This document shows positions 25,487-34,129 of a DNA stretch of 64,000 nt, piece after piece. Origin of the DNA: Parolsenella massiliensis (lineage in GTDB: Bacteria > Actinomycetota > Coriobacteriia > Coriobacteriales > Atopobiaceae); contig NZ_LT671675.1 in the NCBI RefSeq assembly GCF_900143685.1, forward strand, positions 1,605,985 to 1,669,984, in the 5' to 3' direction. The translations under genes and the position numbers were made by a program. The notes beneath the pieces are model-generated. The model was given only the letters and a program-made list of their open reading frames with translations, was not told where the DNA came from and made no database searches. Within the stretch, counting starts at the first letter, position 1, and each line of letters starts with the position of its first letter.

Positions 25487-27114
25487 GCGCGCTCACCGCC
25501 CTTCTCGCCCACGCCGGGCTCCGCGGACAGGCCCGCCATGGCGTCGAGCAGCTCCTCGCCAAACAGGTTGCCGCGGTCCAGCTGGCCTGCCGGATCGAGC
25601 TCGAGCTTGAGGCGCGCCATCTCGCGGATGTGCTCGGGCCCGTACATGGTCTCCAGAAAACCGCGCTTGATCTTGCCCACGCCATGCTCGGCAGACACCG
25701 CGCCGCCCATGCACGTGACCTCGCCCGCCCAGCGCGAGAACAGCTCCTTGCCCGCAGCAAAGTCCGCGCTATCCCTGGGCAGGACGTTCACGTGCAGGTG
25801 GTTGTTGCCGATGTGGCCCCACGCGGCGCTCTCTAGGCCCGCCTCGGCGAGCGTGGAGCGGTAGAGGTCGATGACGTCATGCAGGCGCTCGTCGGGCACG
25901 GACATGTCGCTGCCGAGCTTCGTGATCGCCGGGTCGGTGCGGCGGCGCTCGTCGATGAGCATGTTCACGCTCTCGGGCACCGCATGGCGGAAGAAGCGCT
26001 GGCACTCGCGGTCGACGTCCGTGCGCGCCACCCACGTGTCCGACTCACTGGCACCGGCCGCCGCCATGGCGTCACCAATGGCGAAGAGCTCGGCGACCGC
26101 CTCATCCTCGTCTGCGCAGTCGAGCTCCACGTAGACGCAGCAGGCAAAGCGCTCGTCCACGGCCGGCAGGCTCGCGAACGCAGCGCTGTTCTTGCGCTGC
26201 GTGCGCAGGATCGAGAGCGCCCCGGCGTCGAAGTACTCGATGGCCGCGGCGTGGCCAAGCGCCGGCCGCACGGCCACCGTGAAGTCCAGTGCGGCCTTCT
26301 CGGACTCGAAGAAGCAGCTCACGCCCCACACCACGGCGGGAGCTGCCATGAGCGCGAGCTCGACCTCGGTGACGACGCCCAGCGTGCCGTCGCTTCCCAC
26401 GAACAGGTCGAGGGCATCCATGTCGTCTGCCACGTAGTAGCCCGACGCGTTCTTGGTGGCGGGCATGGCGTACGTGGGCAGGTCCAGGGACAGCTCGCGG
26501 CCGCCCTCCGTGGAAAGCCGCAGCGTGCGACCACAGGCATGCACCTGGCCACGGCGCAGCGCCACGATGTCGCCGTCTGCCAGCACCACGCGCAGGGCGC
26601 TCACGTGCGGACGCACGGGGCCATAGCCGTAGCTGCGGGCGCCGGAGGCGTTGCAGGCCACCATGCCGCCGATGCAGGCGCTCGTCTCGGTGGGATCCGT
26701 GGGGAAGAACTGCTCGGGCCCGGCGTACATCTCGTCCAGGACGCGCAGGTCCTCATCGGCCCAGCCGGCCGTGGGAACGGCCTTGTTGGCGAGCGCCTTG
26801 CGCAGGTTTGCCAGCACGACGCCCGGCTGCACGCGCAGGCAATACGTCCCGTCCTCGTCGCGGCGCAGCCCCAAGACCTTGTCCATGCGGCTCAGGTTGA
26901 GCACGTGCCCGCCGTGGGGCACGGCTCCGGCGGCAAGGCCGGTGCGCGCGCCCTGCACCGTCACGAGCACGGACGCCGCGTGGAGGCCGCGCAGCACGTC
27001 TCGGACTTCATCCTCGCTGGTGGGAAAAGAGATGGTCTCGGCCTCGCCCACCGTGCGTGACTCGTCGCGCACGTACTCCTCGAGCTCGGGGCCAAGCGGC
27101 TTGATAAGCGTCAT
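25483..27114 (-). CDS. lctD: FAD-linked oxidase, predicted lactate dehydrogenase subunit LctD
   Basis: The 543-residue protein is a GlcD/LctD-type flavoenzyme. The FAD-binding PCMH domain includes VTVQGARTGLAAGAVPHGGH and FFPTDPTETSACIGGMVACN, and the C-terminal domain has WGHIGNNHLHVNVLP and AVSAEHGVGKIKRGFL. Linked to EtfB and a ferredoxin-type EtfA, it most likely oxidises D- or L-lactate to pyruvate in an electron-confurcating complex. A glycolate or 2-hydroxyglutarate dehydrogenase remains possible. I use the ATG at 27114 (MTLIKPLGPELEEYV) with GGAGAGG upstream; a longer frame reaching 27297 runs over the promoter region. Confidence 0.85.
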   Translation of the reverse strand: MTLIKPLGPELEEYVRDESRTVGEAETISFPTSEDEVRDVLRGLHAASVLVTVQGARTGLAAGAVPHGGHVLNLSRMDKVLGLRRDEDGTYCLRVQPGVVLANLRKALANKAVPTAGWADEDLRVLDEMYAGPEQFFPTDPTETSACIGGMVACNASGARSYGYGPVRPHVSALRVVLADGDIVALRRGQVHACGRTLRLSTEGGRELSLDLPTYAMPATKNASGYYVADDMDALDLFVGSDGTLGVVTEVELALMAAPAVVWGVSCFFESEKAALDFTVAVRPALGHAAAIEYFDAGALSILRTQRKNSAAFASLPAVDERFACCVYVELDCADEDEAVAELFAIGDAMAAAGASESDTWVARTDVDRECQRFFRHAVPESVNMLIDERRRTDPAITKLGSDMSVPDERLHDVIDLYRSTLAEAGLESAAWGHIGNNHLHVNVLPRDSADFAAGKELFSRWAGEVTCMGGAVSAEHGVGKIKRGFLETMYGPEHIREMARLKLELDPAGQLDRGNLFGEELLDAMAGLSAEPGVGEKGGERA

Positions 27115-27370
27115 ACGCAGTACCTCTCCGTGAACGGGGCGCTTCCGGCCCCGGCGCGTCGAGACGGACTCGGGCGCGGTTCGCCCCGCCCCATCTGGTT
27201 GTGCATCAAAGATAAACGGGGCGTATTGCCGCGGCGTTTCCAGAAGAAGACCGTTAGATGCAAGAAGCTCGCACGCATTCGCCCCAAAAGGCGGCATAAT
27301 GGTTCGAAAACCTCATGGGCGGCGGACGGGGTTGCCGCGCGCCCACAACGACGTCAGGAGGAACCGCCGC

Positions 27371-27949
27371 ATGAAGGAGCTCGAGGACCGCATTCGTCAG
27401 GACGGCATCGTTCGCGAGGGCAACGTCCTGAAGGTGGACAGCTTCCTCAACCACAAGTGCGACGTCTCCCTGTACAACAAGATGGGCGCCGAGTGGGCCA
27501 GCCTGTTCGCCGGCAAGCACGTCGACAAGATCTTGACCATCGAGTCCTCCGGCATCGGCATCGCCTGCGTCGCCGCCACCCACTTTGGCAACGTCCCGGT
27601 GGTGTTCGCCCGCAAGACCGAGTCCAAGAACCTCGACGGCGAGCAGTACCGCACGCAGATCAAGAGCTACACGAAGGGCCGCACCTACGAGGTCATCGTG
27701 GCCAAGCGCTTCCTCGAGCGTGGCGAGCACGTCATCATCCTCGACGACTTCCTGGCCATGGGCTGCGCGCTCAGGGGCCTGCTTGAGATCTGCGAGGAGG
27801 CCGGCGTCATCGTCGAGGGCATCGGCATCGCCATCGAGAAGGGCTTCCAGCCGGGCGGCAAGACGCTGCGCGAGGAGGGCTACCAGGTGGAGAGCCTCGC
27901 CATCGTGAAGTCCATGAACGCCGAGACGGGCGAGATCGAGTTCGAGTAG
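27371..27949 (+). CDS. xpt: Xanthine phosphoribosyltransferase
   Basis: The 192-residue enzyme salvages xanthine to XMP with PRPP. It follows Xpt closely: [20 protein letters not shown] at the start, [11 protein letters not shown], and the PRPP loop [20 protein letters not shown]. The ATG at 27371 has AGGAGG upstream. A possible -10 element CATAAT lies at 27295-27300. I looked for a purine riboswitch in the 5' leader and did not see one; a GC hairpin (GGGCGGC... paired with GCGCGCCC) is present instead. Confidence 0.95.
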   Translation: MKELEDRIRQDGIVREGNVLKVDSFLNHKCDVSLYNKMGAEWASLFAGKHVDKILTIESSGIGIACVAATHFGNVPVVFARKTESKNLDGEQYRTQIKSYTKGRTYEVIVAKRFLERGEHVIILDDFLAMGCALRGLLEICEEAGVIVEGIGIAIEKGFQPGGKTLREEGYQVESLAIVKSMNAETGEIEFE

Positions 27950-27961
27950 GGCTAGGGCCTG

Positions 27962-28609
27962 TTGGGCAACGAGAGCTACACGCTGTACGTGAGATGCGGG
28001 GACGACGCCTCTAGCGCCGTCCCCGTTTGCGTGACGCGCAAGCGCGTGAGAAACCTCAACCTGCGCGTCCATGGCGACGGCAGCGTCGTGGCGAGCGTCC
28101 CGTGGCACACGTCACGCGAGCGGGCGCAGCAGTTCCTCGACGCGCACGCGGCATGGATCTTCTCGCGTGTCTCGAACAAGGCGGAACGGCAGGACAGGCG
28201 CGAGAACGACTCGCCCGCCTATGCCCTGTGGGGCCGCGAGCTGCGCACGGAAGACGGGCACACACCAAGCGCAGAGGAGCTCGACACCCTGTGGCGACGT
28301 GAGGTCGAGCGGGCGCTGCCCGGGGTCATCGCGCGCATGGAGCCGCTCGTTGAGGCCCATGCCACGTCGTGGCAGCTGCGGGCCATGAGCAGCAGGTGGG
28401 GCTCGTGCACACCCGCCCGCGGCAGCATCCGCATCAACGTACGCCTGGCCGCCTGGCCGCCCGAGTGCCTGGACTACGTGGTTGCCCACGAGCTCGCGCA
28501 CCTTCTCGAGCCCTCGCACAACGCGCGCTTCCACGCCATCGTGGCTCGCGCCATCCCAGGCGAGCGCGCCATCCGCGCTCGCCTTCGCCAGCCACCCGCA
28601 TCACGGTGA
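27962..28609 (+). CDS. YgjP/SprT-like zinc metallopeptidase domain protein
   Basis: The 215-residue protein carries the zinc signature VVAHELAHLLEPSHNARFH near residues 177-195. Upstream is the family block MSSRWGSCTPARGSIRINVR. Together these mark the YgjP-like (DUF45) metal-dependent hydrolase family. The N-terminal part (TRKRVRNLNLRVHGDGSVVA) is also typical. Biological substrate unknown. The start is a TTG at 27962, 12 bases after the xpt stop codon, so it is probably cotranscribed with xpt. A REP-like repeat follows. Confidence 0.85.
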   Translation: MGNESYTLYVRCGDDASSAVPVCVTRKRVRNLNLRVHGDGSVVASVPWHTSRERAQQFLDAHAAWIFSRVSNKAERQDRRENDSPAYALWGRELRTEDGHTPSAEELDTLWRREVERALPGVIARMEPLVEAHATSWQLRAMSSRWGSCTPARGSIRINVRLAAWPPECLDYVVAHELAHLLEPSHNARFHAIVARAIPGERAIRARLRQPPASR

Positions 28610-28671
28610 CAGTTTGACCCCGTCCCCAAGTGTCACGGCGACAGGTGGGGACGGGGTCGCTTTGTCACCGC
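28605..28671. repeat. REPIN-like pair of inverted REP sequences
   Basis: GACCCCGTCCCC (28616-28627) and GGGGACGGGGTC (28647-28658) are perfect complements with a 19-base loop. GTGACAG and CTTTGTCAC flank them. This is the doublet form of the repeat seen singly elsewhere in the window. Confidence 0.7.
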
Positions 28672-28743
28672 CGTCGCCGCTGTCACTTGAACCCGCAGGT
28701 GAGATGCATCATTGTGGGGAGCAGTCAACCGAGAGGAGCCGCC

Positions 28744-29214
28744 ATGCCAGGCAAGCGCACGGACGTTATCAGCTGGGACGAGTTCTTCATGCGTGTCGCC
28801 ATCGCCGCGAGCATGCGCAGCAAGGACCCAAACACGCAGGTGGGAGCCTGTATCGCAGACGCCAACCACCGCATCCTGTCCGTGGGCTACAACGGCACAC
28901 CCTCCGCGCTCAACGACGACGAGTTCCCCTGGGAGACCACGGATGACCCTCTGCTCGACAAGCACAGCTACGTGATTCACGCCGAGGCCAACGCCATCCT
29001 CAACTACCGCGGCTCCAACAAGGACCTGCAGGGGGCCACGGTCTACGTCACGCTCTTCCCCTGCCACGAATGCGCCAAGACCCTCGTGCAGGCGGGCATC
29101 GGCGAGGTCGTCTACCTGGGCGACAAGTACGAGGGCACGCAGGACAACCTCATCTCCAAGCGCATCCTCGACACCTGCGGCGTCACGTATCGCCAGGTCT
29201 CGATCGGCGACTAG
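28744..29214 (+). CDS. Deoxycytidylate (dCMP) deaminase
   Basis: The 156-residue protein has the zinc deaminase motifs VIHAEANAILNY and TLFPCHECAKTL, and a start (ISWDEFFMRVAIAASMRSKD) typical of ComEB/dCMP deaminases. It converts dCMP to dUMP for thymidylate synthesis. The ATG at 28744 has GAGAGGAG upstream. It is followed by a short gap and an ArsR gene. Confidence 0.93.
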   Translation: MPGKRTDVISWDEFFMRVAIAASMRSKDPNTQVGACIADANHRILSVGYNGTPSALNDDEFPWETTDDPLLDKHSYVIHAEANAILNYRGSNKDLQGATVYVTLFPCHECAKTLVQAGIGEVVYLGDKYEGTQDNLISKRILDTCGVTYRQVSIGD

Positions 29215-29268
29215 CACGCGGGGCAGACGAGCCCTCCTCATACCACCCAAGATTAGCGAGGTCACAGC

Positions 29269-29637
29269 ATGGCAGAGACAGACGAGCACACCCACGACCA
29301 CGCCTGCGAGGCGGGCGGCTGCCACATCCCCGTGGGCGAGGCGCCCGAGAACATCCCCGAGGAGGAGCTGCTCTATGACCTCGCGGACCTGTTCAAGGTC
29401 TTCTCGGACACCACGCGCATCAAGATCCTGTTCACGCTCATGGGTCGCGAGCTGTGCGTGGCAGACATCGCCGACGAGACGGGCACCACGCAGAGCGCCG
29501 TCTCCCACCAGCTGCGCACGCTCAAGCAGGCGCACCTCGTGAAGTTCGAGCGAGACGGCCGCAACATCGTCTACTCGCTCGCCGACGACCACGTCTACAC
29601 CATGCTCAACGTGGGTCTCAGCCACATCTGCGAGTAG
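29269..29637 (+). CDS. ArsR/SmtB-family metal-responsive repressor
   Basis: The 122-residue protein has a winged helix typical of SmtB/CzrA repressors (LADLFKVFSDTTRIKILFTL, then ELCVADIADETGTTQSAVSH and LKQAHLVKFERDGRNIVYSL). An N-terminal tail with HTHDHACEAGGCH could bind Zn, Cd or Ni. It probably senses a transition metal and represses efflux genes. The operators before the HMA chaperone and metal ATPase about 6 kb downstream are of the type such proteins bind, making that locus a likely target. The link is inferred. Confidence 0.9.
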   Translation: MAETDEHTHDHACEAGGCHIPVGEAPENIPEEELLYDLADLFKVFSDTTRIKILFTLMGRELCVADIADETGTTQSAVSHQLRTLKQAHLVKFERDGRNIVYSLADDHVYTMLNVGLSHICE

Positions 29638-29689
29638 CGACGACCGGCGGCCGCGCCGGCAACGCCACGCCGCCGAGGTCTGCAACCTC

Positions 29690-29783
29690 CATCTTCCACC
29701 GAGCGCTGCAAATCAGACACTTACGAGCCCTTCGAGGCCGCTAACTGTCTGATTTGCGGCGCTCGCGGATCCGTGGCGCCATC
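29690..29783. repeat. Variable-stem hairpin repeat, family B copy 1
   Basis: GAGCGCTGCAAATCAGACA (29701-29719) pairs with 29746-29764 over 19 positions with one wobble. The 26-base loop ends CGCTAAC. The right side continues GGATCCGTGGCGCCATC, a flank shared with the copy at 35371. It lies in the 296-base gap between arsR and the PRD regulator gene. Confidence 0.7.
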
Positions 29784-29933
29784 GCAAACGACTGGAAATG
29801 GATTGGCCACGAAGGCCAAATCGTCCTGACGCCAACTATAAATGTTCAGTTATTTGTCGATATTGGTTGACACCGCTCGGCATGGAACGTCGGAAGCTCT
29901 CTCCCTAGGATGGTTATTAGAGGGAGGGGACGG

Positions 29934-31973
29934 ATGGCTGCTGAGACGCACATAACGGACGTAGTTGGCTACGTCGAGACGCATAGCCGTTGCACCCTCG
30001 CGGCGATTGCGAACCATCTCGACATCAAGGAGCGCACCGCACGCTCCTACATCCAGCGCGCCAACAACATGCTCCAGGGATTTGCCGCCATCGAATATGT
30101 TGCGGCCGAGCGTGGCTATGAGCTCAGGGTCCGAGACACTGCCGCCTATTCCCGTTGGAAGGAGCATGCGCTGGGCTCAGCGCGTCCGCCCCTCCCCTCC
30201 ACTCCGGAGGGCCGCGTCGGCTACCTTCTCATGGACCTGCTCTTCCGCACCGACTGGGTGACCCTCGACGACCTTGCGAACATCCTGTTCGTCTCGCGGG
30301 CCTCCATCTCCTCAGACCTCAAGCGGGTCGACGACGAGCTCGGCCGCTTTGACCTATCGCTCGAGCGCAAGCCGCACTATGGCATTCGCGTGGTGGGAAG
30401 CGAGATGAACCGGAGGCTCTGCATCGCCGGAATCGTCGCAAGCTCCGAGGGGCCGGGGTCGGCGGGCGTCGACTCCGCGCAGGGAGCGCCCATCGAGGAG
30501 CTCTTCTCGTCGCTCGGCGCCGCCTCGGACCCTGCAACCGAGAAGACACGCCTCCATGCCGCCGCCTCGTGCGTAGACGATGCGGCGGCGGAGGCCGACT
30601 TCACCGTCAACTCGGCTGCATACCAGAACCTCATCGTCCACATCGCCGTAGCCATGATGCGGATAGAGGAGGGTTGCTACGTTCCCCTGGACGAGCGGCA
30701 CGTCAGCTCCATCAGTGACTCCGAGTCATTCGCCGTCGCCTCACGCACTGCCGAGCTTATCAAGCAGCGCCTGGGTCTCGAGCTGCCGCGTGAGGAGATC
30801 GCCTACATGGCGATTCACCTCGCCGGCAAGCAGACGTTGAACAAGATGGCGCCAGCCGAAGACAACCTCGTCATCGATTCTGGCGTCTGGGACGTCGTCA
30901 CGAGCATGCTCAACGACGTCTGGGGGACGTTCCGCTTCGACTTCAGGCATGACCTCGAGCTGCGCATGAACCTCGCGCGCCACATCGTGCCGCTCTCCGT
31001 GCGCATGCGCTACCACATGGAGCTCAAGAACCCCCTGCTCGACAGCATCAAGACCAGGTACCCGCTCGCATGGTCGATGGCGCTCGAGACCGCCCCCATC
31101 CTCGAGAAGGAGTACGGCTCGCGCCTCTCCGAGGACGAGCGCGGCTACATCGCCCTCGCCTTCGCGCTGGCACTGGAGCGCGACGCCACGAACCGTCCCA
31201 AGAAGCGTCTGCTCGTCGTGTGCGCGAGCGGGGCCGGAACGTCTCGCCTCCTCGAATATCGCTGCCGCAAGGAGTTCAGCGACTGGATCGGCGACATCGA
31301 GACGTGCGACGCCTTCCATCTCGACAACGTCGACTTCAGCCAGATCGACTACGTCTTCACGACGGTGCACATCGACCAGAAGCTGCCTGCACCCATCTGC
31401 GAGCTTCACAACTTCCTCGACGCGGCTGAGGCCGAGCAGCTTCGCGACGTTCTTCGAAAGGGTCATTGCGACGCACCCGCGCAGAGCGTCTCGTTTTTCT
31501 CGAAAGACCTCTTCTTCACGCATGCCAAGCTCTCCACAAAGGACGAGGTGCTCGAGTTTCTGCTCGGGCAGGCCCGGGAGAAGAGGGGCATGGACGAGAG
31601 GTTCTGCGAGGCCGTACGCAACCGTGAGACCGTCGTGGCGACCTCGCTGGGCAACGACGTGGCCATGCCACATCCCGTCGAGGCCACGAGCGCGCAAACC
31701 TTTGGAATCGTTGCGCTTCTTGACGAGCCGGTTGCGTGGGACGACCTTGGGCACACGGTGCGCGCCGTCTTCCTCATGTCTTTCTCGCGCTCTGGCGGCA
31801 GACAGGTGCAGGCGCTCATCTCGACGCTTGCCGAGCTCATGAGCAGCCCGAGCGCCATGGCCACGCTCGTCAAGCACCAGGAATGGGAAACCTTCTGCGC
31901 CCTTCTGGGCGCCATTGAGTCTGACGAATCCGCTGCGGAGTCTCGCGGCACGCTACACGCATCGGGGAGGTGA
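29934..31973 (+). CDS. BglG-type PRD regulator with PTS IIB-like and IIA domains
   Basis: The 679-residue protein has two N-terminal helix-turn-helix parts (AAIANHLDIKERTARSYIQR and LDDLANILFVSRASISSDLK). Two PRD domains follow (about residues 190-410), then a IIB-like domain (KKRLLVVCASGAGTSRLLEY) and a C-terminal PTS IIA domain of the fructose/mannitol type (about 520-665). This is the MtlR/LicR activator layout, controlled by phosphorylation through HPr and the cognate IIB. It opens the PTS-mupG operon and would activate it when the sugar is transported. The ATG at 29934 follows AGGGAGGGGA. Confidence 0.9.
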   Translation: MAAETHITDVVGYVETHSRCTLAAIANHLDIKERTARSYIQRANNMLQGFAAIEYVAAERGYELRVRDTAAYSRWKEHALGSARPPLPSTPEGRVGYLLMDLLFRTDWVTLDDLANILFVSRASISSDLKRVDDELGRFDLSLERKPHYGIRVVGSEMNRRLCIAGIVASSEGPGSAGVDSAQGAPIEELFSSLGAASDPATEKTRLHAAASCVDDAAAEADFTVNSAAYQNLIVHIAVAMMRIEEGCYVPLDERHVSSISDSESFAVASRTAELIKQRLGLELPREEIAYMAIHLAGKQTLNKMAPAEDNLVIDSGVWDVVTSMLNDVWGTFRFDFRHDLELRMNLARHIVPLSVRMRYHMELKNPLLDSIKTRYPLAWSMALETAPILEKEYGSRLSEDERGYIALAFALALERDATNRPKKRLLVVCASGAGTSRLLEYRCRKEFSDWIGDIETCDAFHLDNVDFSQIDYVFTTVHIDQKLPAPICELHNFLDAAEAEQLRDVLRKGHCDAPAQSVSFFSKDLFFTHAKLSTKDEVLEFLLGQAREKRGMDERFCEAVRNRETVVATSLGNDVAMPHPVEATSAQTFGIVALLDEPVAWDDLGHTVRAVFLMSFSRSGGRQVQALISTLAELMSSPSAMATLVKHQEWETFCALLGAIESDESAAESRGTLHASGR

Positions 31974-31978
31974 CACAC

Positions 31979-32329
31979 ATGGCAGAAATCACCCAGGAGA
32001 AGCAGGCCGAGGCCTTTGACAACGAGACGTTCTCGTTTGGCCTCATCGGAGACGCCGGAATGGCCCGCAGCCTCGCCTTCGAGGCCCTCAAGGCGGCCAA
32101 GAAGGGAGACTTCGCGCACGCCGACGAGCTCATGGAGCAGTCCAAGCAGGCCGGCCTCGAGGCCCATCACAAGCAGACGAGCCTGCTCGTTCGCGAGGCT
32201 GGCGGAGACCACGTCCCCGTCGACGTGATGCTCGTCCACGCGCAGGACCACCTCATGACCTCGATGCTCGCCCAGGAGCTCATCGAGGAGATCATCGAGC
32301 TGCGCCGCGAGCTTGCCGAGCGCAAGTAG
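31979..32329 (+). CDS. PTS lactose/cellobiose-type IIA component
   Basis: The 116-residue protein is all-helical and matches the PTS-LacF/CelC IIA family. It contains FGLIGDAGMARSLAFEALKA, the central helix HADELMEQSKQAGLEAHHKQ, and VMLVHAQDHLMTSMLAQELI with the His expected to carry the phosphate. It relays phosphate from HPr to IIB. The ATG at 31979 lies eight bases after GGGGAGG; GTG at 31970 is an alternative. It comes five bases after the regulator gene. Confidence 0.92.
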   Translation: MAEITQEKQAEAFDNETFSFGLIGDAGMARSLAFEALKAAKKGDFAHADELMEQSKQAGLEAHHKQTSLLVREAGGDHVPVDVMLVHAQDHLMTSMLAQELIEEIIELRRELAERK

Positions 32330-32397
32330 GCATCTCGCGCCAATAGCCGCCATGCGGCTCTGCACCATCTGACGACAACGGAAAAAACAACTCGCAA

Positions 32398-32420
32398 CCG
32401 ATAGCCCAAAGGGCCATCGG
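32398..32420 (+). terminator. Intercistronic hairpin between IIA and IIB genes
   Basis: CCGATAGCCC and GGGCCATCGG pair around an AAA loop with one mismatch, 13 bases before the IIB start. No U-run follows, so it is more likely an mRNA stability or processing element than a full terminator. Confidence 0.4.
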
Positions 32421-32433
32421 AAAGGGGATTGCT

Positions 32434-32727
32434 ATGAAAGTACTGCTTGTTTGCGCCGCCGGCATGTCCACCTCGATCCTCATGAAGAAGATGGAGAAGT
32501 ACGCCGCCGAGCAGGGCATCGACCTCACGATCGAGGCCCACGGCTTCTCCGAGGCCCCCGAGTACGCCTCTGACTTCGAGTGCATCCTCGTTGGCCCGCA
32601 GGTGGGCTACCGCAAGGACGAGCTGGCCGAGACCTGTGGCCTGCCCACGGCGGTCATCCCACCGGCCGACTACGGCATGGGCAACTGCGCCAACATCTTC
32701 AAGCTCATCCACAGCCTGATTGGCTAA
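32434..32727 (+). CDS. PTS lactose/cellobiose-type IIB component
   Basis: The 97-residue protein has the phosphorylated Cys in the P-loop KVLLVCAAGMSTSILMKKM (Cys7) and the fold of cellobiose IIB. The sugar specificity cannot be read from it, but the partner IIC and the MupG-like enzyme suggest a disaccharide. It sits between IIA and IIC. Confidence 0.93.
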   Translation: MKVLLVCAAGMSTSILMKKMEKYAAEQGIDLTIEAHGFSEAPEYASDFECILVGPQVGYRKDELAETCGLPTAVIPPADYGMGNCANIFKLIHSLIG

Positions 32728-32749
32728 ATCTCACATAAGGAGGACCAGC

Positions 32750-34051
32750 ATGGCCCTTGAAAACATGTTCGAGAGCCCCATCATCCAGAAGCTCCAGGCT
32801 CTCGGCGCCAAGTCCCAGTCAAGTCCAACTCTCTCGACCATATCCTCGGGCATGATGACCACGCTCTCCATCATCATGGCGGGCGCCGTGTTCACCATCG
32901 TCTCGAGCATCCTCAACATCACGGGGCTCATCGGCACCGACAGCGCACTGTACCAGTGGCTGCAGTTGCCCTACAACATGACGATTGGCGTCATGAGCCT
33001 CATCATCGCCTTCGCGCTCGGATATCAGTACACCAAGGCCCTCAAGATGAAGGGCGAGCTTGCCAACGGCATCGTCACGCTTGTGCTGTTCATGATGGTG
33101 TGCTCTCCCATCAAGAGCGTCACGCTGCAGGACGGCACCACGGCCTCCGTGCTTGACTCAACCTACCTGGGCGGGTCGGGCATGTTCACGGCAATCATCG
33201 TCTCGCTCATCGCCGTGCGCATCATCAAGCTTTGCCAGGACAAGCACATCGTCCTCACGATGCCTGACTCCGTACCGCAGTACCTCGCCGACTCGTTCAG
33301 CGCCGTCATCCCGCTCGTCATCAACATCGTGCTCTGGACCGGCCTCAACACCCTGTGCGAGACCTTCATGGGCGCCGCGCTCCCCGGCGTCATCATGGGC
33401 ATCCTCGCCATGCCGCTCGCCGGCCTCAACTCCGTTCCCGGCATGTTCATTGTGGCCCTCGTTGGCCTGCTCTGCTGGTGCCTCGGCATCCACGGCACGG
33501 GCGTCATCATGATTGTCCTCATGCCTGTTTTCATGCAGTACTACGCAGACAACGCGGCCGCCCACGCCGCCGGTGTCGCAATGACCCTGCAGCCCGTTGC
33601 CCTCTACTTCCTCGCACAGTGTGGCGGAGGCTCGGGCAACATGTTCCCGCTTGCCGCGCTCTGCTGCCGCGCCAAGTCCGAGCAGCTCAAGGCCATCGGC
33701 AAGGTTGGCCTCGTACCGTCCATCTTCAACATCTCCGAGCCCATGATCTTCGGCGTGCCCGTGATGTACAACCCGCTCATCGCCATCCCGTTCATTCTCA
33801 ACACGCTCATCAGCATGCTTGTCATCTACCTGCTGTACGTCGTGGGCTTCTTCCAGCCGCAGTACATCATGATCATGTCCTCCCTGCCGATCTTCATGGC
33901 CGACTACCTCACCAGCATGGCTTGGCAGAACCTCTTCATCCCCGTAATCTGCATTGTCGTGGGCTTCATCACCTACCTGCCGTTCGTGAAGCTCTATGAC
34001 AAGCAGCTCTGCGAGCAGGAGGCCGCCAACTCAGCTGCCGAGCAGGCCTAG
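32750..34051 (+). CDS. PTS lactose/cellobiose-type IIC permease
   Basis: The 433-residue membrane protein has about ten membrane segments and IIC-Lac/Cel features such as GVPVMYNPLIAIPFILNTLI near residue 340 and LCWCLGIHGTGVIMIVLMPV. It imports the sugar, which IIB phosphorylates. The ATG at 32750 has AAGGAGG upstream. It is followed by the MupG-like glycosidase gene, so the transported disaccharide 6-phosphate is probably that enzyme's substrate. Confidence 0.93.
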   Translation: MALENMFESPIIQKLQALGAKSQSSPTLSTISSGMMTTLSIIMAGAVFTIVSSILNITGLIGTDSALYQWLQLPYNMTIGVMSLIIAFALGYQYTKALKMKGELANGIVTLVLFMMVCSPIKSVTLQDGTTASVLDSTYLGGSGMFTAIIVSLIAVRIIKLCQDKHIVLTMPDSVPQYLADSFSAVIPLVINIVLWTGLNTLCETFMGAALPGVIMGILAMPLAGLNSVPGMFIVALVGLLCWCLGIHGTGVIMIVLMPVFMQYYADNAAAHAAGVAMTLQPVALYFLAQCGGGSGNMFPLAALCCRAKSEQLKAIGKVGLVPSIFNISEPMIFGVPVMYNPLIAIPFILNTLISMLVIYLLYVVGFFQPQYIMIMSSLPIFMADYLTSMAWQNLFIPVICIVVGFITYLPFVKLYDKQLCEQEAANSAAEQA

Positions 34052-34129
34052 TGCGTGGACCCTACCCCACTCGCCCACCCCAAGCGCGGGCGCATGTCTT
34101 GTGTCCGCACCTCCAGAAAGGAAGTACCC

